Source: UBA7672 sp031419455
Lineage (GTDB): Bacteria > Pseudomonadota > Alphaproteobacteria > Caulobacterales > Hyphomonadaceae
Direction of reading: 5' to 3'
DNA: 32,334 bases
Assembly: GCA_031419455.1 (NCBI GenBank)
Contig: JANOKS010000126.1
Span: 1 to 32,334, forward strand
Within the stretch, counting starts at the first letter, position 1, and every line of letters starts with the position of its first letter. The notes under the pieces were generated by a model. The model searched no databases, was not told the origin of the DNA, and saw only the letters and a program-made list of their open reading frames with translations. The position numbers and the translations under genes were made by a program. Positions 15,561-22,237 of this stretch are shown piece by piece.

Positions 15561-16940
15561 ATGCCCGATACGCTGACCTCGCCGGATTTCATCCCGCAGA
15601 CGGTCATCCCGCCTGAGAAGCCGCTGCCGCTCATCCGCGGCCTCAGACAGATGATCGCGAATCCGCTCCATGTCTGGCCGCGGGCGATGTACGAAAATCC
15701 CTACCATGGCGTGAAATGGATCGGCCGCACCTTCCACTATTTCCGCAAGCCCGAGCACATGAAGGCGGTCTTCCTCGACCACGCCGACATCTTCCGGAAA
15801 TCGCAGTTCCAGAAAAAGCTCGTCGGGCCCGCTCTCGGCGACGGGCTGCTCACCTCGGAAGGCGATCACTGGAAATTCCAGCGCCGCGCCGCCTCGCCCG
15901 CCTTCCGCATCGACGCGCTGCGCGCGCTCGTGCCGGCCTTCTCGACATCTGCCGAAGCCACCATCGAGCGCATCCGCATGGCGCCCGCCGGCCAGACGAT
16001 CGATATGCAGTCCGAAATGCAGCACGCCACGCTCGACGTCATCGTCGAGACGATCCTCGGCGGCGCCGATCCCGATTTCGGCTACGCCCGCATCGCCGGC
16101 ACGGTCGAGGACTACATGCAGGTGATGGGCAAGCCCGACGTGCTCGACCTGTTCGGCACGCCCAACTGGGTGCCGCGTCCCTGGGGCGGAAAGGGACGCC
16201 GCGCCGCCGCCGCCCTGCGGGCGTCTGCCGTCAACGCAATCGCGCGCCGCCGCGCCTCGGGCGAGACGCGCAACGACCTGCTTGGCCTGCTGCTCGCCGC
16301 GCGCGATCCGGAAACCGGCCGCGGCTTCTCCGATGTCGAGCTCTGCGACAATGTCGTCACCTTCATCGGCGCCGGCCACGAGACCACCGCGCTGACGCTC
16401 GCCTTCACCCTGTACCTCATCGCCAACACGCTCGACGTGCAGGACCGCCTCCTGCGCGAAGTGCGCGATGTCTGCGGCGACAGGCCGATCGACGCCGCAA
16501 TGGTCGAAGACCTCGTCTACCACGAGCAGGTCATCAAGGAATCGATGCGCCTCTATCCGCCGGTCTCGCTCATCGACCGCGTCGCCACGCAGGACATCGA
16601 TCTTGGCGATGTGAAAGTGAAGAAGGGCGACTTCGCGTTCAACCTCATCTACGTGATGCACCGTCACCAGACGCTGTGGGAAAATCCGTCTCGCTTCGAT
16701 CCCGAACGCTTCTCGCCCGAGAACGCAAAGCGCATCCACCGCTTCCAGTACATGCCCTTCGGAGCCGGTCCTCGTATCTGCATCGGAATGAAGTTCGCCT
16801 ACATGGAAGCAGTCGCGATCCTTGCAACGCTCGTGCGCAGCTTGCGCTTCCTTCCGAATGCCGCGCACAAGGTAGAGCCGAACATCCGCATCACGCTCCG
16901 TCCCGAAGGCGGCATGCCGCTGTTCGTCGAGGTCCGGTAG
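15561..16940 (+). CDS. Cytochrome P450
   Basis: A 459-residue heme-thiolate monooxygenase, cytoplasmic, with no membrane anchor. The I-helix oxygen-activation motif AGHETT is at 271-276. ExxR appears in IKESMRLYPP. PERF follows, and the heme loop FGAGPRICIG places the axial Cys at 407. The sequence is more like the eukaryote-type bacterial P450s (long meander, RFQYMPFGAGPR) than the compact CYP101 type. No ferredoxin or reductase is encoded alongside, so electrons must come from elsewhere. It is followed after 23 bases by an unknown gene with its own ribosome binding site, probably in one operon. The substrate is unknown. Confidence 0.95.
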   Translation: MPDTLTSPDFIPQTVIPPEKPLPLIRGLRQMIANPLHVWPRAMYENPYHGVKWIGRTFHYFRKPEHMKAVFLDHADIFRKSQFQKKLVGPALGDGLLTSEGDHWKFQRRAASPAFRIDALRALVPAFSTSAEATIERIRMAPAGQTIDMQSEMQHATLDVIVETILGGADPDFGYARIAGTVEDYMQVMGKPDVLDLFGTPNWVPRPWGGKGRRAAAALRASAVNAIARRRASGETRNDLLGLLLAARDPETGRGFSDVELCDNVVTFIGAGHETTALTLAFTLYLIANTLDVQDRLLREVRDVCGDRPIDAAMVEDLVYHEQVIKESMRLYPPVSLIDRVATQDIDLGDVKVKKGDFAFNLIYVMHRHQTLWENPSRFDPERFSPENAKRIHRFQYMPFGAGPRICIGMKFAYMEAVAILATLVRSLRFLPNAAHKVEPNIRITLRPEGGMPLFVEVR

Positions 16941-16963
16941 GAGAAGCCGGCAGGAGTAGTTGC

Positions 16964-17527
16964 GTGTCGTCGCTTGCCCGCATCCCCGCCCCGAAGGACA
17001 TGATGGGGTATGTGCAGGACCTGCTCTGGTCTTCGGGCGAACTCGGCCGCTGCATCTGCCGCCGCGGCTGGACGAAGCCCGAAGTCTGGGCGCTCGCGCC
17101 AGCTGATACGCCCGAAGCGCAGATCCTCACCGATACCGCCAGCCGCATCGCCCAGACCGACGACGCGAACGAATGGCTCGACGCCTGGATCATCGCGCAG
17201 AGCAAGGCCGCCCCGCAACTCTGCTTGGTCGCACACGATCCGCTCGCCCCGCCCATCGACGCCGACCAGGACATCTTCGACAGCCCCGGCCGCTGGGACA
17301 CGCGCGGCGGCGAGAGCTATCTCGTCCTCCCGAAAGCCGCTCTGACTCCCGGCGTGGTGCAAAGCGCGACACGCCTGATGATCGGCGACCAGTACGTCCT
17401 CATCGTCATTGAAGCCGACTGGCCCTTCGGCGAGTCACGCGCACTCGACAGCCTCGCCTACAGCGTCCGCCACGTCATCGTCCCGATCACCGAAGGCGAA
17501 AGCTACGGTATCGTCTCGGGAGCGTGA
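16964..17527 (+). CDS. Hypothetical protein, GTG start, downstream of the P450
   Basis: A 187-residue soluble protein with no family I recognise. It begins at GTG (SSLARIPAPKDMMGYVQDLLW...), preceded by AGGAG seven bases upstream, which strongly supports this start. The same frame continues upstream through the P450 gene but only as an antiparallel shadow. Visible traits are an N-terminal LGRCICRRGW, many Trp, a Thr/Ala-rich helical section and a C-terminal YVLIVIEADWPFGESRALDSL. No signal peptide or membrane segment is present. Its position suggests a role connected with the P450 or regulation of it, which is inference only. Confidence 0.75.
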   Translation: MSSLARIPAPKDMMGYVQDLLWSSGELGRCICRRGWTKPEVWALAPADTPEAQILTDTASRIAQTDDANEWLDAWIIAQSKAAPQLCLVAHDPLAPPIDADQDIFDSPGRWDTRGGESYLVLPKAALTPGVVQSATRLMIGDQYVLIVIEADWPFGESRALDSLAYSVRHVIVPITEGESYGIVSGA

Positions 17528-17537
17528 GACGTCACGG

Positions 17538-17622
17538 CGTAGGGTGGATAGAGCGCAGCGAAATCCACCATCGCGCCACGCCCACCGAAAGGTGGATTTC
17601 GCGTCGCTCAATCCACCCTACG
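17538..17622. repeat. Dispersed inverted repeat (GTAGGGTGGA family)
   Basis: CGTAGGGTGGAT...GCGAAATCCACC is mirrored by GGTGGATTTCGCG...ATCCACCCTACG. It forms a long hairpin between two convergent genes. The stop codon of the osmC gene (17618-17620) lies inside its right arm, so the repeat has supplied the end of that gene. It probably also acts as a terminator. Confidence 0.75.
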
Positions 17623-18058
17623 CTTCAAGCTTCGCATCCAGGGTGATCTCGATGGCGCCCAGCGCCTTCGACACCGGACATCCCGCCTTGGCCTTGTTCG
17701 CCAGCGCTACAAACTCCGCCTCGCTCATGCCCGGCACATTCCCCCGCAACGTCAGCGCGCTCTTCGAGATCGCCTGTCCGCCGCCATCCACCGGGGCGAT
17801 ATGCACGGCCGCCTCCGTCGTCAGCTTCGCAGCGGGATGCCCCGCCTCGGCGAGGAAGTGCGAGAGCTGCATCGTGAAGCAGCTCGCATGAGCCGCCGCG
17901 ATCAGCTCTTCGGGATTGGTTGCAGACTTGCCGCTCTCGTCCTCGAATCGCGCCTTGAACGAGTAGGGGCTCTCCTTCAACGCGCCGCTCTGCAGCGAGA
18001 TCGCGCCCTTGCCGTCCTTCAGTGCGCCTGACCAGACAGCCTGTGCGGTGCGTTTCAT
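17618..18058 (-). CDS. osmC: OsmC family peroxiredoxin
   Basis: A 146-residue cytoplasmic protein that reduces organic hydroperoxides with two cysteines. Both are present in context: NPEELIAAAHASCFTMQLS and NKAKAGCPVSKALGAIEITLD. The length and the SGALKESPYSFKARFE start are close to E. coli OsmC and less like Ohr. The gene ends inside the repeat at 17538-17622, leaving a normal C-terminus (LDAKLEA). The start ATG at 18058 has GGAGGT... upstream on the minus strand, a good ribosome binding site. A nearby regulator of the OhrR type is not seen. Confidence 0.92.
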   Translation of the reverse strand: MKRTAQAVWSGALKDGKGAISLQSGALKESPYSFKARFEDESGKSATNPEELIAAAHASCFTMQLSHFLAEAGHPAAKLTTEAAVHIAPVDGGGQAISKSALTLRGNVPGMSEAEFVALANKAKAGCPVSKALGAIEITLDAKLEA

Positions 18059-18115
18059 GGGAGGTCTCCTCGTTGCGAATGCGTGAGGAGAACATAGCGC
18101 GGTGCGCGTCGCCGG

Positions 18116-18202
18116 GGAGTAGGCAATAGGGAGTAGGCAGTCGGATTTCGGTCGCCGCTGATTCAGCGAACCCTACTGCCCAATGCCTATTCCCTACTGC
18201 CT
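18116..18202. repeat. Dispersed repeat (CTACTGCCTATT family)
   Basis: AGTAGGCAATAGGGAGTAGGCAGT on the left is mirrored imperfectly by ACTGCCCAATGCCTATTCCC...CTACTGCC on the right. It lies between osmC and the tmRNA terminator. A partial copy of the same sequence is at 27707-27735. Confidence 0.65.
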
Positions 18203-18242
18203 CGCAGCAGCTCCAACCCCACCTACGATGTCTCGAAAATAA

Positions 18243-18567
18243 GTGGGGCGGCTTCTGTTGCCAGGCGCCGCCCCGAGCCCCGCCTTAGCTTGCTAGAGCT
18301 AAGGACTTAGGTTTGGAAAACACCAGCTGCTTACGCAGCGAGGCGCATTTCCGGAGCAAAGTTGTCATTGGCAACTATTGCGTAAAAGGCTTCTATCGGG
18401 GCCAAAGCGGGCAAAGTCTTCGCCTTTACACATCCGTCGATCCTGTGTCGGCCCCAGACAGTCCGGCCAATGCCCGGAGAGAAATCTGGTGGAGCCGCCG
18501 GGCACTGCCCCCGGGTCCGGTCTGCTTATTGCGCGAGGGTTTATCGCCATAGTCTTCGTGCGAAGAC
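18243..18567 (-). ncRNA. ssrA: tmRNA, circularly permuted two-piece form
   Basis: Transcribed right to left. The acceptor piece comes first: a 5' hairpin (18552-18567), then a T arm CCGGG-GGCAGTG-CCCGG and the acceptor strand CGGCTCC with ACCA ending at 18487. About 31 bases (18456-18486) are the spacer removed in maturation. The coding piece starts at 18455 with GGGGCCGACACAGGATCGACGG, the classic tmRNA 5' end, whose GGGGCCG pairs with CGGCTCC over 7 bp. The tag frame runs 18372-18331 and reads ANDNFAPEMRLAA-stop, with resume codon GCC after TAGTT. Two stems follow (CCTTAGC/GCTAAGG and GGGGCGGC/GCCGCCCC); the last, then ACTTATTTTC, doubles as the terminator. The T loop lacks the usual TTC. 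Exact mature ends are inferred. Confidence 0.93.
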
Positions 18568-18573
18568 ACAGCG

Positions 18574-18601
18574 AATATAGGGGGGAAAACCTTAATCGCA
18601 A
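18574..18601 (-). promoter_or_regulatory. Promoter of the tmRNA gene
   Basis: On the minus strand TTGCGA (18601-18596) and TATATT (18579-18574) are separated by 16 bases. This fits a housekeeping sigma promoter, with a start point expected near 18567 at the 5' hairpin of the tmRNA precursor. Confidence 0.7.
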
Positions 18602-18621
18602 ACAACTGAAATCCGGGACGA

Positions 18622-18735
18622 TCAGCCCCGCATCAGCCCCACATCCACGCCCATCACGGTCAGCAGCATCGCGCCCGCCGCCAGCAGCAGGAACACCGCC
18701 AGCGCGATCCGGAAAATCCAGGGAACGATATACAT
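18622..18735 (-). CDS. 37-residue membrane peptide
   Basis: The frame reads MYIVPWIFRIALAVFLLLAAGAM... to VGLMRG-stop. It is almost wholly hydrophobic with one arginine, as expected for a single transmembrane helix. GGAG lies about ten bases before the ATG. It sits between the VOC-family gene and the tmRNA promoter on the same strand. No family is recognised. The residue pattern is unlikely to arise by chance, but expression is unproven. Confidence 0.5.
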   Translation of the reverse strand: MYIVPWIFRIALAVFLLLAAGAMLLTVMGVDVGLMRG

Positions 18736-18833
18736 GCGCAAAGGCTCCGCTTCAGACTTACAACGCCTGAAGCCGCGCCCGTTGCAAGCACCTATGCAGC
18801 CGCCAGACCGCCAAAACGAAGCCCCGCCTTGAA

Positions 18834-19193
18834 TCAGTGCCGGGTGATGCAGAATGCACTCAGCCTGTTGCCGTCCAGATCGCGGAAGCTCGCAGCGTAG
18901 AAACCACCACGCTCACAAGGCTCGGCCTCCGGCGCGCCCCCCTGTTCGATCGCCAGATCGAAAAGCCGCTGCACCTGTTCCCGGTCCGCCGCTTCCAGCG
19001 CCACAGCCGCCAAAGGTCCCGGCGAATGGCCGTTCGCCACAATGCTGATACTCGCCGGTCCGCCCGGAATCCCCCAGGCGACGCATTCGGCGTCCTCCAT
19101 GGACCGCCGCGCGCCTAGTTCGCGCGCCAGCCGGTCGTAGAACTTCACGGCCCGTCCCAGGTCCCGCGTATCCAGCGTCACATACCCGTCCAT
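18834..19193 (-). CDS. VOC/glyoxalase-fold protein under a LexA-type promoter
   Basis: A 119-residue single-unit vicinal-oxygen-chelate protein. It starts MDGYVTLDTRDLGRAVKFYDRLARELGARR and ends with SFRDLDGNRLSAFCITRH, the usual VOC beginning and end, with FRDLDGN-type metal-site context. The start at 19193 is preceded by GGAG; a longer frame to 19325 would run over the promoter. Upstream, a LexA box overlaps the -10 element (19224-19238), so SOS control is likely. VOC proteins include glyoxalases, dioxygenases and drug-binding resistance proteins; the role here is unknown. Induction by DNA damage would hint at detoxification or DNA-drug binding. Confidence 0.85.
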   Translation of the reverse strand: MDGYVTLDTRDLGRAVKFYDRLARELGARRSMEDAECVAWGIPGGPASISIVANGHSPGPLAAVALEAADREQVQRLFDLAIEQGGAPEAEPCERGGFYAASFRDLDGNRLSAFCITRH

Positions 19194-19223
19194 CGCGCGC
19201 CTCCGCTCCCGAATCGATCGTGA

Positions 19224-19238
19224 GAACATAACTAGAAC
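19224..19238 (-). promoter_or_regulatory. LexA (SOS) box overlapping the VOC gene -10
   Basis: GAAC-ATAACTA-GAAC, which is GTTC-N7-GTTC on the gene strand, matches the alphaproteobacterial LexA consensus exactly. The promoter reads -35 TTGCGA (19257-19252), a 17-base spacer, then -10 TAGTTA (19234-19229), which falls inside the box. That is the classical arrangement for repression. Confidence 0.75.
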
Positions 19239-19327
19239 GTTCTTGATGTGTTCGCAAGTCCTCATCTGCCCATGGCGTGGCGCCGCCGAACCCGGATAGA
19301 TTAGGCACAGTCCGGGGAGGGACACTC

Positions 19328-20089
19328 ATGAAGAAGCTCATCACCAAGAAGCTCATCGCCGAGTTCATCGGCACGGCCACGCTCGTATTCTTCGGCTGCG
19401 GCTCCGCCGTGCTTGCTGGCGGGGAGGTCGGCCAGCTCGGCATCTCCTTCGCCTTCGGCCTCGCCATCGTCGCCATGGCCTATGGCATCGGCCCGATCTC
19501 GGGCTGCCATGTGAATCCCGCGGTTTCCTTCGGCGCCTTCCTCGCCGGCCGCATGAGCGCCGCCGAGATGGTGCAGTACTGGGTCGCGCAATTCCTCGGC
19601 GCGCTCGCCGGCGCCGGCATCCTCTACGTGATCGCCACCGGCAATCCGCTCTTCATCATGCCTGAGTGGGGCCTTGGCTCCAACGGCTATGGCCAGGGCT
19701 ATCTCGGCGGCTACGAACTCACCGCCGCGCTGGTGTTCGAGATCGTTGCGACCTTCCTCTTCCTCGTCGTGATCCTGGGCGTCACCCAGAAAGGCTCGCC
19801 CGCCATGCTCGCCGGCCTCGCCATCGGCCTCACGCTCGTGGTCATCCACATCGTCGGCATCCAGGTCACCGGCGTGTCGGTAAACCCCGCGCGCTCGTTC
19901 GGGCCCGCTGTCTTCGCGCAGGGTATGGCGCTGCAGCAGCTCTGGCTCTTCATCGTTGCGCCCCTGATCGGCGCGGGCCTCGCGGGCCTGTTGTTCCGCG
20001 TGAAACTCCTCGAAGCCGACGGCCCCGTCGCCCCCGCAGAAGAGTCCGTCGAGATGACAGAGCAGGCGGCGCATCTCGCAAAAAAATAG
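19328..20089 (+). CDS. aqpZ: Aquaporin Z
   Basis: A 253-residue water channel of the MIP family with six transmembrane segments. The two half-helix motifs are HVNPAVS and SVNPARS. Between them a segment closely follows AqpZ (VTQKGSPAMLAGLAIGLTLVVIHIVGIQVTG), and IHIVGI supplies the selectivity-filter His with the Arg of NPARS, so it is a water-selective type rather than a glyceroporin. The N-terminus FIGTATLVFFGCGSAVLA is also family-typical. The start at 19328 follows GGGAGGG; an upstream extension has no ribosome binding site. An acidic C-tail (EESVEMTEQ) is added. The gene is divergent from the LexA-controlled gene and followed by a perfect 12-bp hairpin. Confidence 0.94.
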   Translation: MKKLITKKLIAEFIGTATLVFFGCGSAVLAGGEVGQLGISFAFGLAIVAMAYGIGPISGCHVNPAVSFGAFLAGRMSAAEMVQYWVAQFLGALAGAGILYVIATGNPLFIMPEWGLGSNGYGQGYLGGYELTAALVFEIVATFLFLVVILGVTQKGSPAMLAGLAIGLTLVVIHIVGIQVTGVSVNPARSFGPAVFAQGMALQQLWLFIVAPLIGAGLAGLLFRVKLLEADGPVAPAEESVEMTEQAAHLAKK

Positions 20090-20110
20090 CCATCTCGCAT
20101 CCGCACAACA

Positions 20111-20140
20111 CAGCCTCCGTCGCCAACACGACGGAGGCTG
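20111..20140 (+). terminator. Perfect 12-bp hairpin after aqpZ
   Basis: CAGCCTCCGTCG-CCAACA-CGACGGAGGCTG forms an uninterrupted 12-bp stem with a 6-base loop, 21 bases past the aqpZ stop. No U-tract follows, so it may stabilise the mRNA 3' end instead of terminating alone. Confidence 0.6.
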
Positions 20141-20252
20141 AACTGCGTCGTCAGCAAACCTCATCGACCACGCAACAACAAACCTCCGCGACGCCGTTCA
20201 AATGCCCGAAACCCGCCCCCATATGTGCGTGCAGGAAACATGTCGTGCCGGA

Positions 20253-20278
20253 GGGCGTTTCTCGACGCCCTTTCGTTT
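20253..20278 (+). terminator. Terminator-like hairpin with U-rich tail
   Basis: GGGCGT-TTCTCG-ACGCCC is followed directly by TTTCGTTT. It lies between aqpZ and the small gene at 20309. It could end aqpZ transcription or a short untranslated RNA from the 20141-20252 stretch, which holds no supported gene. Confidence 0.55.
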
Positions 20279-20308
20279 CAGGCATGTGAGCGTTGACGGA
20301 GTTGCTGG

Positions 20309-20503
20309 ATGATCGAGACAGGCCAACCCGAAGACGTGCGCCGCTCCTCCGAATCGAACAGGGACGCTTACACGCTCATCGAACGTCTGGTGGACCGTCA
20401 GGGCCTCAGCCGCGACGAAGCCGTGCGAACGGTCGGCGATTACCAGAATGGCAAACGTGTCGAGATCGATCCGGCCCTGATGGAAGGCCTCGATTCGATC
20501 TGA
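20309..20503 (+). CDS. Small hypothetical protein (64 residues)
   Basis: A charged soluble protein: MIETGQPEDVRRSSESNRDA..., rich in Arg and Glu/Asp, ending in LMEGLDSI. GGAG lies about 8 bases before the ATG. No family, signal or membrane segment is visible. A LSRDEAVRTVGDY segment suggests a short helix pair. It converges on the 68-residue gene with only 3 bases between stops, a tight packing that supports both as genes. Confidence 0.55.
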   Translation: MIETGQPEDVRRSSESNRDAYTLIERLVDRQGLSRDEAVRTVGDYQNGKRVEIDPALMEGLDSI

Positions 20504-20506
20504 GCG

Positions 20507-20713
20507 TCAGCCGCCGCCGAGTTGCGACAGCAGCCGTGCGGCATCCTCGATCAGTCCCGACACCTGCTCGTACTGCAGCCTGGCCTGCACCCGTTCGACG
20601 ATGCTGCCCGCGCTTTCGGACAGGCGCTGCTGCAGCTCGTCCAGCTGTTCGCTGTAGCTTTGAATAGACGATTTCAGGAAGACGACCGCGTCTGACTTGT
20701 CCCCACACATCAT
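20507..20713 (-). CDS. Small coiled-coil hypothetical protein (68 residues)
   Basis: The frame MMCGDKSDAVVFLKSSIQSYSEQLDELQQRLSESAGS... is almost all amphipathic helix with heptad-like Leu/Val spacing and a Gly-rich end (SQLGGG). This suggests a short coiled coil, cytoplasmic. No family is recognised. It ends 3 bases from the stop of the convergent small gene. Confidence 0.5.
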   Translation of the reverse strand: MMCGDKSDAVVFLKSSIQSYSEQLDELQQRLSESAGSIVERVQARLQYEQVSGLIEDAARLLSQLGGG

Positions 20714-20761
20714 GCCCTGCCGCGGACCCGATGGCCCACCGTTAACGGTATCATGTTTCGT

Positions 20762-20840
20762 TCAAGAAACGTGCCGCGCCTTCGGCTCCCGCCACATCGC
20801 CTCCAGTGGCGGTGCGCCCGGCCCCGGCGCGAACACCTTC
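20762..20840 (-). pseudogene. Decayed C-terminus of a GNAT acetyltransferase
   Basis: Directly after the GST stop, in another frame, the minus strand reads VKVFAPGPGAPPLEAMWREPKARHVS-stop. It matches the end of the intact GNAT protein at 21611-22234 (MKVFAAGPGGPPLEAMWREPRVVQG). The nucleotides agree closely, including GGCTCCCGCCACATCGCCTC. Nothing of the rest of the domain is present. It is a relic of a duplicated or displaced gene. Confidence 0.75.
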
Positions 20841-21429
20841 ACCCGCCCGCATCCTTGCCTCGCGCGCGGGCTCCCGCCGGGCGGCCGACGCATCGCGCAA
20901 TCCAGGCTTCAATCTCCGGCGTCTGGCTCAGCGCAGACGGAAAGAAGCGCAGGAGGCTGGCGTAGACGATATCCACCGTGGAAAACGTGTCCCAGAGCAG
21001 GTAGGGCGCATGCGCAAGCGCATCTTCAAACCGTTTGTCCATCCATGCGCGTGAATGGCGCTGGCGTTCACTCAGCGGCGTTCCGTTCATTGCGGCGACG
21101 GCCAGCGGCTCGAACACACAGGTATTCAGCCCCATCCAGCCCATGTATCCGGCACGTTTCGGATGCCCGATCGGTGGGGCCATGTTCGCCTGCGGATAAA
21201 GGTCCGACAGGTGCAGCCAGATCGCGAGCGATTCCACGATCACCTCGCCATCGTGGACAATGCACGGAACCTGCTTCAGCGGATGGGGATTGCGCGGGGC
21301 AGGTCCATCGTCCGGCCTGTCTGCCCGCGCGATCGTAACGGGAGCGATCGCATAGTCCGCCCCCAGCTCCTCGAGCAGCCAGAGCACGCGCGTCGAGCGC
21401 GACATCGTCGCATTGTACGTCGTCAGCAT
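20839..21429 (-). CDS. Glutathione S-transferase family protein
   Basis: A 196-residue cytosolic GST. The thioredoxin-like N-terminal half shows STRVLWLLEELGADYAI, HPLKQVPCIVHDGEVIVESLAIWLHLSD, with the cis-Pro of VP and the ES pair that contacts glutathione. The helical half has WMDKRFEDALAHAPYLLWDTFSTVDIVYASLLRF, with the conserved Asp of the helix N-cap, and ends RPAGARARGKDAGG. The start at 21429 (MLTTYNATMSR) follows GAGG; an ATG at 21441 adds four residues. The end abuts the GNAT remnant. The substrate is unknown. Confidence 0.88.
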   Translation of the reverse strand: MLTTYNATMSRSTRVLWLLEELGADYAIAPVTIARADRPDDGPAPRNPHPLKQVPCIVHDGEVIVESLAIWLHLSDLYPQANMAPPIGHPKRAGYMGWMGLNTCVFEPLAVAAMNGTPLSERQRHSRAWMDKRFEDALAHAPYLLWDTFSTVDIVYASLLRFFPSALSQTPEIEAWIARCVGRPAGARARGKDAGG

Positions 21430-21610
21430 CGTGAGCCTCATCGGGCCAAAGCATGCGCACGCCAGCGCGCGGAACAAGCCCGCGCAAACGCAGCTTCGCG
21501 GCCTCCATCTGGAGTTGGATCGGTTTCAGGATTGGCGTGAGGGTACGTTGCTAGCGATTACCCGGCAGGGGAAGCAAGAAGAATCTAGGCTGATCGAGGA
21601 GATTCCCTCG

Positions 21611-22234
21611 CTACCCCTGAACCACACGCGGCTCCCGCCACATCGCCTCCAGCGGCGGTCCGCCCGGTCCGGCCGCGAACACCTTCATCTGCTCGAAGCC
21701 ATGGCTGCGATAGAATCCCGTATTCGCAGGGTTCGAGTTCTCGAGATAGCAGGGCAGGCCGTCCCGATCCGCCGCCGCCAGCACAGGCGCCATCAGCCGC
21801 TTGCCCAGCCCCTTGCCGCGCGCCGCCTTCCGCGTGCCGATGGTAAAGAGATAGAGATGCGGCGCCGACGGATGCTCGCGCACCATCGTTTCCGCCGCCG
21901 CCATCCCGCGCTTCGCCGCCCCCTTCGTGCCCTTGCGCATTATGCTCGACACAAGACCCAGCATCGCCAGAGCGCCCGGCTCACGATTGGCCGACGAATG
22001 GCTCCACATCGTCGCCCCCTCATCGCCGCTGACATGACAGAACCCGCGCGGCAGGTAGACGCTCCGCGCCAGCGTCCCGAACACATCCGCCATCGGCCCC
22101 GTATTTCCGAAGATCCACAGATTCACCGGATCCTCCGCAAACGCCTCCGCCGTGATCGCGCCCAGCTGTCGCCAGTCACGCTGCGAGGCGGCGCGAATGC
22201 CGTCAGGAAGCGAGATCTCGGGAACGCTGCTCAT
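21611..22234 (-). CDS. GNAT family N-acetyltransferase
   Basis: A 207-residue cytoplasmic acetyltransferase. The acetyl-CoA pyrophosphate loop reads TIGTRKAARGKGLGKRLMAPVLAAAD, with the Arg/Gln-x-x-Gly-x-Gly/Ala motif as RGKGLG. The following YLENSNPANTGFYRSHGFEQMKVF is the motif typical of GNAT proteins acting on small molecules. The gene follows the YbjN gene by three bases and is surely cotranscribed with it. A paralogue once lay to its left, as shown by the relic at 20762. The substrate is unknown. Confidence 0.9.
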   Translation of the reverse strand: MSSVPEISLPDGIRAASQRDWRQLGAITAEAFAEDPVNLWIFGNTGPMADVFGTLARSVYLPRGFCHVSGDEGATMWSHSSANREPGALAMLGLVSSIMRKGTKGAAKRGMAAAETMVREHPSAPHLYLFTIGTRKAARGKGLGKRLMAPVLAAADRDGLPCYLENSNPANTGFYRSHGFEQMKVFAAGPGGPPLEAMWREPRVVQG

Positions 22235-22237
22235 GCT

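Noticed and set aside
15716..17527. 603-codon plus-strand frame covering the P450 gene
   Set aside because: Its first two thirds are an Arg-rich shadow of the P450; only the part from GTG 16964 has a ribosome site and protein-like sequence.
18365..18601. Minus-strand 78-codon frame MRLRFSPLYSL...
   Set aside because: It runs through the tmRNA promoter and acceptor and coding pieces; the RNA gene explains the sequence.
20201..20311. Short plus-strand frame MPETRPHMCVQETC... between aqpZ and the 64-residue gene
   Set aside because: It passes through a terminator-like hairpin, has no ribosome site and overlaps the next start.
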